Part shown: piece after piece, positions 16,394-24,896 of the stretch
How positions within the stretch are numbered: position 1 is the stretch's first letter
How the letters are laid out: every line of letters begins with the position of its first letter
Assembly: GCA_003028315.1 (NCBI GenBank)
Contig: CP028150.1
Span: 2,480,001-2,544,000 of the forward strand
Reading direction: 5' to 3'
Length of the DNA: 64,000 nucleotides
Source: Neisseria mucosa
GTDB lineage: Bacteria; Pseudomonadota; Gammaproteobacteria; Burkholderiales; Neisseriaceae
Made by a program: the position numbers and the translations under genes
The notes under the pieces: generated by a model
What the model was told of the DNA's origin: nothing
Databases searched by the model: none
The model's input: only the letters and a program-made list of their open reading frames with translations

Positions 16394-17548
16394 TTACTCC
16401 GGCTTAAACACGCCAGTATCCGTTTTAGGCTGCTGCTCGGCAATCTCAACATTTGCCGCTGCCTGCTCCGCTTCGGCTTTCTCGGCTTCAATGCGTTTTT
16501 TCTCAGTCAGGTATTGGTTGATTTGGTGTACCAATTCCTGCGTGCCTTGGTGGGTCAGTGCGCTGATTTGGAAGAGGCGCGGGGTTTCCATGTCGAATTG
16601 GAAGCGGTCATCTGGTTTGGGGTAATCCCAGCCGATGGCTTCGAGGAAGGCGGCGGTGCGTGCTTGGGCTTCTTCTTCGTCGAGCATGTCGAGTTTGTTC
16701 AGCACCAGCCAGCGCGGTTTGCCGTAAAGTTCTTCATCGTATTTGCGCAATTCGTTGATGATGGCTAGGGCTTCTTCGGCGGGGTTGACGGTTTCGTCGA
16801 AGGGGGCCAAGTCGACGACGTGCAGCAGTAAGCCGGTGCGCGATAAGTGTTTGAGGAAACGATGGCCGAGGCCTGCGCCTTCTGCCGCGCCTTCAATCAG
16901 GCCGGGGATGTCTGCCATGACGAAGCTGTGGTTTTCGTCGATGCGCACGACGCCTAAGTTCGGATGCAGGGTGGTGAAGGGGTAGTTGGCGATTTTGGGG
17001 CGCGCGGCGGATACGGCGGTAATCAGGGTGGATTTACCGGCGTTGGGCATGCCTAATAAGCCGACATCGGCGAGGACTTTGAGCTCGAGTTGCAGGGAAC
17101 GGGTTTCGCCTTCTTCGCCGGGCGTGGATTGTTTCGGGGCGCGGTTGACGGAAGATTTGAAGTGGATGTTGCCCAAGCCGCCTTTACCGCCTTTGGCGAG
17201 GCAGACGCGCTGGCCGTGGTGGGTGAGGTCGGCGACGATTTCGTCGGTGTCGAGGTCGCGGATGAGGGTGCCGACGGGCATTTTGAGGACGATGTCGTCC
17301 GCCCCTGCGCCGTAGCGGTCGGAGCCGTGACCTTTTTCGCCGTTTTTAGCTTGGTAGCGTTTGACGAAGCGGTATTCGACGAGGGTGTTGGTGTTTTCGT
17401 CGGCTTCTGCCCAGACGCTGCCGCCTTTGCCGCCGTCGCCGCCGTCAGGACCGCCGCGCGGTACGAATTTTTCGCGGCGGAAACTGGTTGCGCCATTACC
17501 GCCTTTGCCTGCGGCGACTTCGATTTTTGCTTCGTCGATGAATTTCAT
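16394..17548 (-). CDS. obg: Obg-family ribosome-assembly GTPase
   Basis: A 384-residue GTPase that binds the 50S subunit and influences growth control. The glycine-rich Obg fold is in residues 1-158 (GKGGNGATSFRREKFVPRGG). The G domain follows: G1 GMPNAGKST, switch/G2 NYPFTTLHP, G3 DIPGLIEGA and G4 NKLD. The tail is rich in E/A/Q and variable. In many bacteria obg follows rplU-rpmA; here it stands between the HNH gene and dsbA. The gene symbols cgtA and obgE are synonyms. Confidence 0.97.
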   Translation of the reverse strand: MKFIDEAKIEVAAGKGGNGATSFRREKFVPRGGPDGGDGGKGGSVWAEADENTNTLVEYRFVKRYQAKNGEKGHGSDRYGAGADDIVLKMPVGTLIRDLDTDEIVADLTHHGQRVCLAKGGKGGLGNIHFKSSVNRAPKQSTPGEEGETRSLQLELKVLADVGLLGMPNAGKSTLITAVSAARPKIANYPFTTLHPNLGVVRIDENHSFVMADIPGLIEGAAEGAGLGHRFLKHLSRTGLLLHVVDLAPFDETVNPAEEALAIINELRKYDEELYGKPRWLVLNKLDMLDEEEAQARTAAFLEAIGWDYPKPDDRFQFDMETPRLFQISALTHQGTQELVHQINQYLTEKKRIEAEKAEAEQAAANVEIAEQQPKTDTGVFKPE

Positions 17549-17692
17549 GGTGTTCTCTTGTATTTTGGGTTTCAGACGACCTTTTGTGTCGGAGGTCGTC
17601 TGAAAAAATGGGAATGGGGGATATTATAAGGGATATGGGGGATGTGCGCCCGTTTCTCTGTCCCGCTTGGTTTTTTGCCGGATTTTTTGTGA

Positions 17693-17731
17693 AAACAGCC
17701 GTCCTGAAATCGCGGTTTCGGACGGCTGTTT
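17693..17731 (-). terminator. Intrinsic terminator of dsbA
   Basis: ACAGCCGTCC at 17695-17704 pairs with GGACGGCTGT at 17720-17729 around a 15-base loop, 13 bases beyond the dsbA stop. It resembles an uptake-sequence pair in which an extra C breaks the uptake word, so it works as a terminator but not as a good DUS. Confidence 0.7.
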
Positions 17732-17743
17732 GCTTTTTTGGGA

Positions 17744-18442
17744 TTACTTGGCAGTTTTTTGTTCTTCGCGTACTCTGTCTGCAAGCAGGTCTATGGTTTT
17801 CATACCTGATTCCCAGTCGGCAAATTCGACTTTGTATTTGCCGCCGACAATGACGGTGGGCGTGCCGTCGATTTTGTAGGTATTGGTCAGCTCTGCCATT
17901 TTGTCTGCGCGGGTTTGGCTTTCAGGGGATTCGTAGGCGGCGAGGACTTTTTTGCCGTCAAAAGCGGTTTGCTCGGCCAACCATTTTTTGAGGGTTTCAG
18001 GGTCTTGCAGCTTGATTTTTTGGTTGACCATGGCATCAAAGATATGGCTGTTTGCAATGTCTTTGGTGTCTGCGACCGCCATATCGACGGCGGCAGCAAG
18101 GCGCGCTAACGGCTTCATCTCATCGCCCCAAACAACGTGTTCAGTACGAAGGTAGGTGTCGTCTTTGAAGGTTTTGACGTGTTTGCTCAAAACGGGCTCG
18201 AGGTGTGCGCAGTGCGGACAGAAGTAGCCGAAAAATTCGAGGACTTCGACTTTGCCTGCTTGTTGCTGAGGAATGGGGGTGCTGAGTGTGGTGTAGTTAA
18301 GCCCCTCAACTAATGCGACAGGTGCAGCGGAAGCTGCTGAGGCTGCGGGCGCGCTGTCGGCAGGGACGCTGGTTTGGGCTTTGTTGTCGCAGGCGGCCAG
18401 GGCAAGCAGGGCGGCGGTAAGCGCCAAGGCTTTCAGTTTCAT
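17744..18442 (-). CDS. dsbA: Thiol:disulfide interchange lipoprotein DsbA
   Basis: A 232-residue periplasmic oxidase anchored to the inner membrane: the signal ends in the lipobox LLALAAC (Cys19), as in meningococcal DsbA1/DsbA2. The thioredoxin-fold active site is GYFCPHCAHLEP and the cis-proline loop is GTPTVIVGG. An Ala/Ser/Pro linker follows the lipid anchor. It introduces disulfides into exported proteins. The divergent neighbour is murJ; the meningococcal DsbA1 gene is, as I recall, also next to the murJ homologue, so this may be the DsbA1 type. Confidence 0.93.
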   Translation of the reverse strand: MKLKALALTAALLALAACDNKAQTSVPADSAPAASAASAAPVALVEGLNYTTLSTPIPQQQAGKVEVLEFFGYFCPHCAHLEPVLSKHVKTFKDDTYLRTEHVVWGDEMKPLARLAAAVDMAVADTKDIANSHIFDAMVNQKIKLQDPETLKKWLAEQTAFDGKKVLAAYESPESQTRADKMAELTNTYKIDGTPTVIVGGKYKVEFADWESGMKTIDLLADRVREEQKTAK

Positions 18443-18652
18443 GTTTACTCCGTGATAGTTTGGTTAAATGGGAGATTTTATTGCATTTTGGCGGTTTGAT
18501 ATATGGTTTGATGCGAAAAAGACGGTTTCATGTAGGGAAATGATGGTTTCAGACGATGTTGAAAGAGGTCGTCTGAAAAAAGTGTTCTGTTCAATTCTGT
18601 CGTACAATACGCGCTTTCAGACGACGTCTGGACTTTTGAAGGAATAAAACGG

Positions 18653-20194
18653 ATGAATTTGTTAGGGGCTTTGGCCAAGGTCGGTAGCTTGACGATGGTG
18701 TCGCGCATACTTGGATTTGTGCGCGATACGGTAATTGCCCGAGCGTTTGGTGCAGGTATGGCGACCGACGCCTTTTTTGTGGCGTTCAAACTGCCGAACC
18801 TGCTGCGCCGCGTATTTGCGGAAGGGGCGTTTGCCCAGGCTTTTGTGCCGATTTTGGCGGAATATAAGGAAACGCGTTCAAAAGAAGCGACGGAGGCGTT
18901 TATCCGCCATGTGGCGGGGATGCTGTCGTTTGTCCTGGTTATCGTTACCGCGCTGGGTATTCTTACCGCGCCTTGGGTGATTTGGGCTTCCGCGCCCGGC
19001 TTTGCCAAGGATGCGGACAAATTCCAGCTTTCTATCGATTTGCTACGGATTACGTTTCCTTATATCTTATTGATTTCGTTGTCTTCTTTTGTTGGTTCGA
19101 TACTGAATTCTTATCATAAGTTCAGCATTCCCGCGTTTACGCCGACGTTTTTGAATATTTCTTTTATCGTCTTTTCGCTGTATTTCATACCGTATTTTGA
19201 TCCGCCCGTTACCGCGCTGGCTTGGGCAGTTTTTGTCGGCGGGATTTTGCAGCTCGGTTTCCAACTGCCTTGGCTGGCGAAACTGGGTTTTTTGAAACTG
19301 CCTAAGCTGAATTTTCAAGATAGGGCGGTCAACCGCGTGATGAAACAGATGGCGCCTGCGATTTTGGGCGTGAGCGTGGCGCAGATTTCTTTGGTGATCA
19401 ACACGATTTTCGCTTCTTATCTGCAATCGGGCAGCGTTTCGTGGATGTATTACGCCGACCGCCTGATGGAATTGCCCAGCGGTGTTTTGGGTGCGGCGCT
19501 CGGTACGATTTTGCTGCCGACTTTGTCCAAGCATGCAGCCAATCAGAATACAGAGCAGTTTTCCGGACTGCTCGACTGGGGTTTGCGTCTGTGTATGCTG
19601 CTGACCCTGCCGGCGGCGGTCGGGTTGGCAGTATTGTCGTTCCCGTTGGTGGCGACGCTGTTTATGTACCGCGAATTTACGCTGTTTGACGCGCAGATGA
19701 CGCAACATGCGCTGATTGCCTACTCTTTCGGTTTAATCGGCTTAATCATGATTAAAGTGTTGGCACCCGGTTTCTATGCGCGGCAAAACATTAAAACGCC
19801 CGTCAAAATCGCCATCTTTACACTCGTCTGCACACAGTTGATGAACCTCGCCTTTATCAGTTCTCTGAAACACGTCGGGCTTTCGCTTGCCATCGGCCTA
19901 GGCGCGTGTATCAATGCGGGATTGCTGTTTTATCTGTTACGCAAACACGGTATTTACCGACCGGGTAAAGGGTGGGGGAGTTTCCTGGGTAAAATGCTGC
20001 TGTCGCTTGTCGTGATGGGCAGCGGGCTGTGGGCGGCGCAGACTTACCTGCCGTTTGAGTGGGTGCATGTCGGCGGTTTGCGCAAAGCAGGGCAGTTGTG
20101 CATCCTGATTGCGATAGGCGGCGGTTTATATTTTGTTTCGCTGGCCGCGTTGGGTTTCAGACCGAGAGATTTCAAACGGGTGGAAACGCATTAA
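18653..20194 (+). CDS. murJ: Lipid II flippase MurJ (MviN)
   Basis: A 513-residue protein with 14 predicted membrane helices of the MOP superfamily. It flips lipid II across the inner membrane for peptidoglycan synthesis. Family signatures are visible near the start (SRILGFVRDTVIARAFG, with the conserved Arg, and FKLPNLLRRVFAEGAF) and in the middle (WMYYADRLMELPSGVLG). AAGGA lies 8 bases before the ATG. Two uptake sequences precede it at 18566-18580 and 18616-18627. A hairpin at 20211-20256 separates it from convergent pyrD. Confidence 0.96.
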   Translation: MNLLGALAKVGSLTMVSRILGFVRDTVIARAFGAGMATDAFFVAFKLPNLLRRVFAEGAFAQAFVPILAEYKETRSKEATEAFIRHVAGMLSFVLVIVTALGILTAPWVIWASAPGFAKDADKFQLSIDLLRITFPYILLISLSSFVGSILNSYHKFSIPAFTPTFLNISFIVFSLYFIPYFDPPVTALAWAVFVGGILQLGFQLPWLAKLGFLKLPKLNFQDRAVNRVMKQMAPAILGVSVAQISLVINTIFASYLQSGSVSWMYYADRLMELPSGVLGAALGTILLPTLSKHAANQNTEQFSGLLDWGLRLCMLLTLPAAVGLAVLSFPLVATLFMYREFTLFDAQMTQHALIAYSFGLIGLIMIKVLAPGFYARQNIKTPVKIAIFTLVCTQLMNLAFISSLKHVGLSLAIGLGACINAGLLFYLLRKHGIYRPGKGWGSFLGKMLLSLVVMGSGLWAAQTYLPFEWVHVGGLRKAGQLCILIAIGGGLYFVSLAALGFRPRDFKRVETH

Positions 20195-20210
20195 ATCGGA
20201 AGTATGGGGA

Positions 20211-20256
20211 AGGTCGTCTGAAAACTTTAAATATGGGTTTTCAGACGACCTTTTGT
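20211..20256. terminator. Uptake-sequence hairpin between convergent murJ and pyrD
   Basis: AGGTCGTCTGAAAA and TTTTCAGACGACCT flank a loop of about 14 bases and are followed by a T run, positioned between two convergent stops. Confidence 0.75.
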
Positions 20257-20270
20257 GTTGGAAATCGCGC

Positions 20271-21275
20271 TTATTTCAACGCTGCCAGACAATCCTTCAC
20301 TAATGCCGGACCTTTATAAATCATGCCGCTGTACACTTGGACGGCGGTTGCGCCGAGACGGATTTTGTCGGCGGCGTCCTTGCCGTTCATAATGCCGCCT
20401 ACGCCGATAATCGGCAGCTCGCCGTCGATGTGTTCCGTCAATATTTTTAGCACTTGGTTGCTTTTTTCGCGCACAGGCAGACCGCTTAGGCCGCCCTGCT
20501 CGCCTGCGAGCGGATGACTGCCGAGGCTTGATTTGTCTATGGTGGTATTGGTGGCGATGATGCCGTCCATTTCGACGGATTTGACAACGTGGGCGATGTC
20601 TTCGATTTGCGCTTCATCCAAATCGGGGGCGATTTTGACGGCGAGCGGGACGTATTTTCCGTGCGCGGCGGCAAGCTGCGCCTGTTTGTTTTTCAAGGCT
20701 TCGAGTAGCGCGCTCAGTTCGTCGCCGCCTTGCAGTGCGCGGAGGTTTTTAGTGTTGGGAGAGGAAATATTGACGGTAATGTAACTTGCGTGTGCATAGG
20801 CTTTTTCGAGGCAGATTAAATAGTCGTCGGCGGCGTTTTCGATGGGGGTTACGGCGTTTTTGCCGATGTTGATGCCCAACACGCCTTGATAACGGCTTTT
20901 TTCGATGTTTTGAATCATGGCGTCAATACCGTGGTTGTTGAAGCCCATGCGGTTGATGATGCCTTGGTGTTCGGGAACGCGGAAGAGGCGCGGCTGCGGG
21001 TTGCCGGGCTGCGGTTTGGGCGTTACCGTGCCGATTTCAAGGAAGCCGAAGCCGAGCGCGCCCAATGCGTCTATGTATTCGCCGTTTTTATCGAGTCCGG
21101 CAGCCAGCCCGACCGGATTCGGCAGGGTGATGCCCATGAGTTTGACGGGCTTGGTGCGGTTGTCGAAAATCGGAAGCAGGCCGAGTTTGTATACTTTGTT
21201 GAGCGCGTCGAGGGTGAAATGGTGGGCTTTTTCGGCATCGAGTTTGAACAGCAGGCTGCGGGCTAGGGAATACAT
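20271..21275 (-). CDS. pyrD: Dihydroorotate dehydrogenase (quinone), class 2
   Basis: A 334-residue membrane-associated flavoprotein oxidising dihydroorotate to orotate in pyrimidine synthesis. The N-terminal helices (YSLARSLLFKLDAEKAHHFTLDAL) are the class 2 quinone-tunnel extension. The core follows with GLAAGLDKNGEYIDAL, the catalytic-Ser region NISSPNT, KIAPDL, ATNTTI and GVGGIMNGKDA with the FMN-phosphate site. The start at 21275 fits the family; a longer frame to 21356 is not supported. Confidence 0.96.
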   Translation of the reverse strand: MYSLARSLLFKLDAEKAHHFTLDALNKVYKLGLLPIFDNRTKPVKLMGITLPNPVGLAAGLDKNGEYIDALGALGFGFLEIGTVTPKPQPGNPQPRLFRVPEHQGIINRMGFNNHGIDAMIQNIEKSRYQGVLGINIGKNAVTPIENAADDYLICLEKAYAHASYITVNISSPNTKNLRALQGGDELSALLEALKNKQAQLAAAHGKYVPLAVKIAPDLDEAQIEDIAHVVKSVEMDGIIATNTTIDKSSLGSHPLAGEQGGLSGLPVREKSNQVLKILTEHIDGELPIIGVGGIMNGKDAADKIRLGATAVQVYSGMIYKGPALVKDCLAALK

Positions 21276-21430
21276 GGGTTTCTTTCGGATGATTGGCAAA
21301 CCGCCGTATTTTACCCGAAACTGCCGTATTTTCCTGCCGGCCAAACAAATCTTCAAAGGAAATGCCGTTTTGAACCGTCTTAAAATCCGCTATACAATCA
21401 TATTGATAACGTCGTCTGAAAGGATTTCTG

Positions 21431-22081
21431 ATGAAGCCTGAACTGATTATTTTCGACTGGGACGGAACGCTTGCCGATACGACTCGCCCAATTATCCGTA
21501 CGTTCCAACAAAGTTTTGCCGACTGCGGTTTAAAAGCCCCCGATGCGGATGCCATCCGTGCCTTAATCGGTTACAGCCTGCCCGAAATCATCTTCCGCCT
21601 TGCGCCTGATGCGGGCGAACACCTGCGCGAAGAGTTGGCGGAAACCTATGCCGCGCATTATCTGAATCCGAACAATCACAATATGACCTTGTTCCCCGAA
21701 GCCATCCCTTGTTTGAACACTTTAAAACAACAAGGCTTTTGGCTTGCCGTAGCGACAGGCAAAGGGCGTACGGGTTTGGACCGTTCTATTATGCAGACGG
21801 GGACGGCAGATTTTTGGATGGCAACCGCCTGCGCAAGCGAATATGCGTCCAAACCCGCGCCCGATATGGTTTTTGCCTTATGTTCCGAATTGGGGCTGGA
21901 GCCTTCGCAAACTTTGATTGTCGGCGATACGACCCACGATTTGGATATGGCGGCAAATGCGAAAGCCCCTGCTGTTGCCGTACCGACCGGCGCGCATACC
22001 GCCGCGCAACTGGCAACGCGGCCGCATTTGGCAATCTTGAACGATTTGTCCGAGCTGCCCGGCTTTATCGCGCGTTTATAA
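21431..22081 (+). CDS. HAD-superfamily hydrolase (phosphoglycolate-phosphatase-like)
   Basis: A 216-residue cytosolic HAD-IA phosphatase. Motif I is DWDGTLADT, motif II is VATGKGR, the motif III Lys is in ASKPAPDM and motif IV is VGDTTHDLDMA. A helical cap lies between motifs I and II. This set matches Gph/PpaX-type enzymes that dephosphorylate small phosphates; the substrate cannot be told. An uptake sequence is just upstream of the ATG, and the promoter region overlaps the divergent pyrD leader. Confidence 0.85.
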   Translation: MKPELIIFDWDGTLADTTRPIIRTFQQSFADCGLKAPDADAIRALIGYSLPEIIFRLAPDAGEHLREELAETYAAHYLNPNNHNMTLFPEAIPCLNTLKQQGFWLAVATGKGRTGLDRSIMQTGTADFWMATACASEYASKPAPDMVFALCSELGLEPSQTLIVGDTTHDLDMAANAKAPAVAVPTGAHTAAQLATRPHLAILNDLSELPGFIARL

Positions 22082-22117
22082 TGCGTGGTCTTCATTTCGT
22101 TTGCTGATTTTAAAAAA

Positions 22118-22163
22118 AGGTCGTCTGAAAACCCGCTACTTTTGTTTTCAGACGACCTTTTAG
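22118..22163. terminator. Uptake-sequence hairpin between convergent HAD and ATP-grasp genes
   Basis: AAGGTCGTCTGAAAA and TTTTCAGACGACCTTTT form the arms around 15 bases, with T4 on the right and A7 on the left, between two convergent stops. Confidence 0.75.
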
Positions 22164-22174
22164 CATGAACTTCT

Positions 22175-23011
22175 TTATCGTCTGCCCGCGATAACGCGCT
22201 TCACCACCTGCGCCATATCGGCAACCGCGTTTTCAGCGGTATGCAGGTAAAGGGCGGGTTCGACGAGTTCCAATTCGTTGAGCAGCAACCTGTCGCCGAT
22301 CAGCGTCCCGTCTATGCGGGCGTATGCCGGTATTTCAGGCAGCATGTCCAATATCTGCCGTGCGGTTTCGACTGCTTTTTCCGGCGGCGCGGCAGGGCTG
22401 ACGGCGACGCCGTAGGCGGAATTGGCGCGCCATTCGCCGTGGGGCGGCATACGTAGTACGGCATGGCTGAAACGCCCGTCCAAAAACACCAGCGAGGTTT
22501 CGCCCGCCGTTTCGATTTCGCGGATATAAGGCTGGATGATGACGCCTTGCGGATAATCCTCCGCCTTCAACGACACTTCTCCCGCCCTGATTTTCGCCAC
22601 GCCGCGCCCGCTCTGCCCGATAACGGGTTTGACGACCGCTTCCCGCCAGCCCCGATTTTTTAAAATGTCTTCCAATTTTTCTTTTTCAGACGACGTCTGC
22701 ACGCTCGGAATCACGTCCGCCCCCCATTCTGCCAAATCGCACAAATAACGTTTGTCCATGTTCCAACGCATCAGCCCGACGGGGTTGATAAACCTTTGCC
22801 CGCACGCTTCCGCTTCGGTCAGCCACTGCCCAAATGCTTCAGGCTCCGCCGCATAATCCCATGCGCACAAAGGCAGGATAAAGGCGGATTTCGGGCGGTT
22901 TTGCCAAGGCGCGAAGGCGGTGGGTATGCCGTTCCGTGTCAGCGCATCCGCCAACGGCAGCAGGTTGGACGGCGGCTCGGGGTAGGTGAGGTAGGTGGTA
23001 ATCGTCAGCAT
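22175..23011 (-). CDS. ATP-grasp domain protein (RimK/DcsG-like)
   Basis: A 278-residue cytosolic protein. The N-terminal part with LPLCAWDYAAEPEAFGQWL resembles the pre-ATP-grasp domain of DcsG/glutathione-synthetase-like ligases. The ATP-grasp core shows MRWNMDKRYLCDLAEWG, VVKPVIGQSGRGVAKI (nucleotide-binding Lys and Gly loop), YIREIETAGETSLVFLDG and the metal site YARIDG...LNELELVEP. Such enzymes join an acid to an amine or thiol using ATP; the substrate is unknown. An in-frame ATG at 23050 is possible, but 23011 fits the family start better. One uptake word is read in frame (SVQTSSEK). Confidence 0.75.
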   Translation of the reverse strand: MLTITTYLTYPEPPSNLLPLADALTRNGIPTAFAPWQNRPKSAFILPLCAWDYAAEPEAFGQWLTEAEACGQRFINPVGLMRWNMDKRYLCDLAEWGADVIPSVQTSSEKEKLEDILKNRGWREAVVKPVIGQSGRGVAKIRAGEVSLKAEDYPQGVIIQPYIREIETAGETSLVFLDGRFSHAVLRMPPHGEWRANSAYGVAVSPAAPPEKAVETARQILDMLPEIPAYARIDGTLIGDRLLLNELELVEPALYLHTAENAVADMAQVVKRVIAGRR

Positions 23012-23202
23012 GGCGGACTTTCGAAAAATGAAATGACATAATATTGACAAGGGGTTATGTCTTTGCTTGATATTTCAGACGACCTTTTATCGGGCAAACG
23101 ACAGGCGTCTTCTGAACAATAAACACCATCACGTTTGTAATAAAAACTTCCCTGAATAACGGAACTTTTCCGTTTATTTTAAATCCATTAGTCTCGCATA
23201 TA

Positions 23203-23221
23203 AATAATAAAGATTCTTATT
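23203..23221 (+). promoter_or_regulatory. Fur box upstream of the iron-chelate ABC operon
   Basis: AATAATAAAGATTCTTATT is an imperfect 19-bp palindrome agreeing at about 12 positions with the Fur consensus. It lies 49 bases before the start codon of the first binding-protein gene, in very AT-rich sequence. It suggests repression by Fe-Fur, in keeping with an iron importer. Motif match only. Confidence 0.5.
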
Positions 23222-23269
23222 CATATGCAAATTATATATAACATTATTTATTACAAGGATTTTACTCTA

Positions 23270-24385
23270 ATGAAACTTTCGCGCTTCTCTTCCCTTGCCC
23301 TCGCCGCCGCATTGGCATTCGGCACTGCCGCCGCTCATGCCAAACCGGTTCAAATTACCGATGTCAACGGCCGCAAAGTAACCGTCGACCTGCCCGCCAA
23401 ACGCGTGGTTTTGGGCTTTTATTATCAAGATTACATGGCCATCGGCGGCAAGGACGCGCTGAATAATGTGGTCGGCTTCTCCAAAGCGGTTTGGGCAGAC
23501 TGGGCGCCGCCGAGCTGGGCGGCATTCAGCAAAGCCGTGCCCAAGTTGAACCAGCTTGCCGACGTGGGCGAGGTGGAAGTCGGCACGTTCTCCGTTGAAA
23601 AAGTATTGGCATTGAAACCCGATTTGCTGATTCTGGCGGATTGGCAGTATAAGGCTTTGGGTTCCGACCTTGCCCGCATCAACAAAGCGGGCATTCCGAT
23701 TGTGGTGTTGGACTACAACGCGCAAACGGTCGCCAAACACATCCAATCGACCAAGCTTATCGGCACGCTGACCGGCCAACAGCAAAAAGCGGACAAGCTG
23801 GCGGCGGACTACAAACGCATCGCCGACACCATCCAAGCGCGCGTACAAAAAGCCAACCTGCCCAAGCCTAAAGTGTATGTCGAGTTCGGCAACAAAGGCC
23901 CTGCGGAACACAGCGTAACCTTCGGCAAGAGTATGTGGGGTTCGATGGCAACGCTGGTCGGCGGCAACAATATTTCCGCTTCTTCGGTTGAGTTTTACGG
24001 CCCGATCAACCCTGAAAAAGTCCTTGCCGCCAAACCCGACGTCATCGTGATTACCGGCCGCGAAACCGAATTGAAGAAAAGCCCGACCGCCATGGTGATG
24101 GGCTGGGGCATTCCGAAAGCCGAAGCGGAAAAACGCTTGGCCGGTTTTGCCAAACGCGCCGGCTGGGCGAACCTGCCTGCGATTAAAAACAACCGCCTCT
24201 ACGCCGCCTACCACGCCAACTCGCGCACGCTCTCCGACGGCGCATCGATTCAATTTATGGCCAAAGCGATTTATCCGCAGTTGTTCAAAGACTTCAATCC
24301 TGAAAAGACTTATATCGACTTCTACCGCCAAAACCTGCCGGTCGTGCCGAATGGTACGTTCTACCTGTATCCGAAAGGGCAATAA
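23270..24385 (+). CDS. ABC transporter periplasmic binding protein 1 (iron-chelate type)
   Basis: A 371-residue exported protein; MKLSRFSSLALAAALAFGTAAAHA is the signal peptide with cleavage AHA|KPV. The mature part starts with the class III (FecB/BtuF-like) pattern QITDVNGRKVTVDLPAKRVV and ALKPDLLILADWQYK. There is no lipobox, so it is free in the periplasm. It delivers an iron chelate or similar ligand to the FecCD-type permease encoded 511 bp downstream. A second, clearly related binding protein is at 26016-27239. The start at MKLSRF is preferred over the ATG 45 bases upstream because the signal peptide begins there; ACAAGGA precedes it. Confidence 0.85.
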   Translation: MKLSRFSSLALAAALAFGTAAAHAKPVQITDVNGRKVTVDLPAKRVVLGFYYQDYMAIGGKDALNNVVGFSKAVWADWAPPSWAAFSKAVPKLNQLADVGEVEVGTFSVEKVLALKPDLLILADWQYKALGSDLARINKAGIPIVVLDYNAQTVAKHIQSTKLIGTLTGQQQKADKLAADYKRIADTIQARVQKANLPKPKVYVEFGNKGPAEHSVTFGKSMWGSMATLVGGNNISASSVEFYGPINPEKVLAAKPDVIVITGRETELKKSPTAMVMGWGIPKAEAEKRLAGFAKRAGWANLPAIKNNRLYAAYHANSRTLSDGASIQFMAKAIYPQLFKDFNPEKTYIDFYRQNLPVVPNGTFYLYPKGQ

Positions 24386-24456
24386 GGCTGGTTTGCTGAT
24401 TTCAGACGACCTTTTTATGTGGAAGGTCGTCTGAAAGTAGCGTGGGTTTTGTACAG

Positions 24457-24548
24457 CGTAGCGTGGGCTTTTCCCACGGATGACGTTTGCGGAAATGATG
24501 GCAAACGGTATGAGGTTTCCTGTTTTCGCGGGCGAAGCCCACGCTACG
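24457..24548. repeat. MITE-like palindromic repeat, copy C
   Basis: A 92-bp unit with ends CGTAGCGTGGGCTTTTCCCA and GCGGGCGAAGCCCACGCTAC, the same terminal palindromes as at 2465-2549 and 2687-2772 but with an unrelated centre. An extra partial arm (GTAGCGTGGGTTTTG) lies directly before it at 24438. Confidence 0.55.
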
Positions 24549-24597
24549 AATTTCCGTCTTGTCGAATAGGAAGCTTCAGGTGGGTTTGACTGTTTTT

Positions 24598-24774
24598 GCC
24601 CTCTCCCTAGCCCTCTCCCGCGGGGAGAGGGAACAAATGGCAGAAAATCAAAACAATGGTCGGACTTTACCCTCTCTCCGTGGGAAAGAGAACAAATTGC
24701 AGGGAATCACAACAATAGTTGAATTTCAGTTATCTGATCCCCTCTCCCCGTGGGAGAGGGCTAGGGAGAGGGTA
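24598..24774. repeat. CCCTCTCCC-family inverted repeat
   Basis: The left arm CCCTCTCCCTAGCCCTCTCC and the right arm GGGAGAGGGCTAGGGAGAGG are reverse complements around about 120 bp that contain a third, degenerate arm near 24670. Related copies occur at 28142-28174 and 37690-37810. No coding potential. Confidence 0.55.
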
Positions 24775-24896
24775 AAGCCGTTTGGACTTCCGTTATCCCG
24801 ATTTTCAAAAAACCACCCTTTCAAAACGGATACAGACAAAAGAGATGGTCAGGCATAGATGTCCGACCCTGTTCCCTAATTTCAAAGGCTTAAAAA

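Larger units (their letters stand above)
24386..24896. other. Repeat-filled gap inside the ABC importer operon
   Basis: 511 bp without a convincing gene. It holds an outward uptake-sequence pair (24399-24436), a palindromic MITE-like unit (24457-24548) and a CCCTCTCCC-family inverted repeat (24598-24774). An open frame at 24559-24858 only reads through these repeats. The insertion separates the first binding-protein gene from the permease gene and may weaken co-transcription. Confidence 0.6.

Noticed and set aside
23267..24382. Long open frame (371 codons) on the minus strand
   Set aside because: Antisense to binding protein 1; composition is that of a mirrored GC-rich frame and it lacks any recognisable domain.
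24559..24858. Open frame of 99 codons between binding protein 1 and the permease
   Set aside because: It reads through CCCTCTCCC repeats (SPWERARERVK) and has no proper start context; a known artefact of these repeats.
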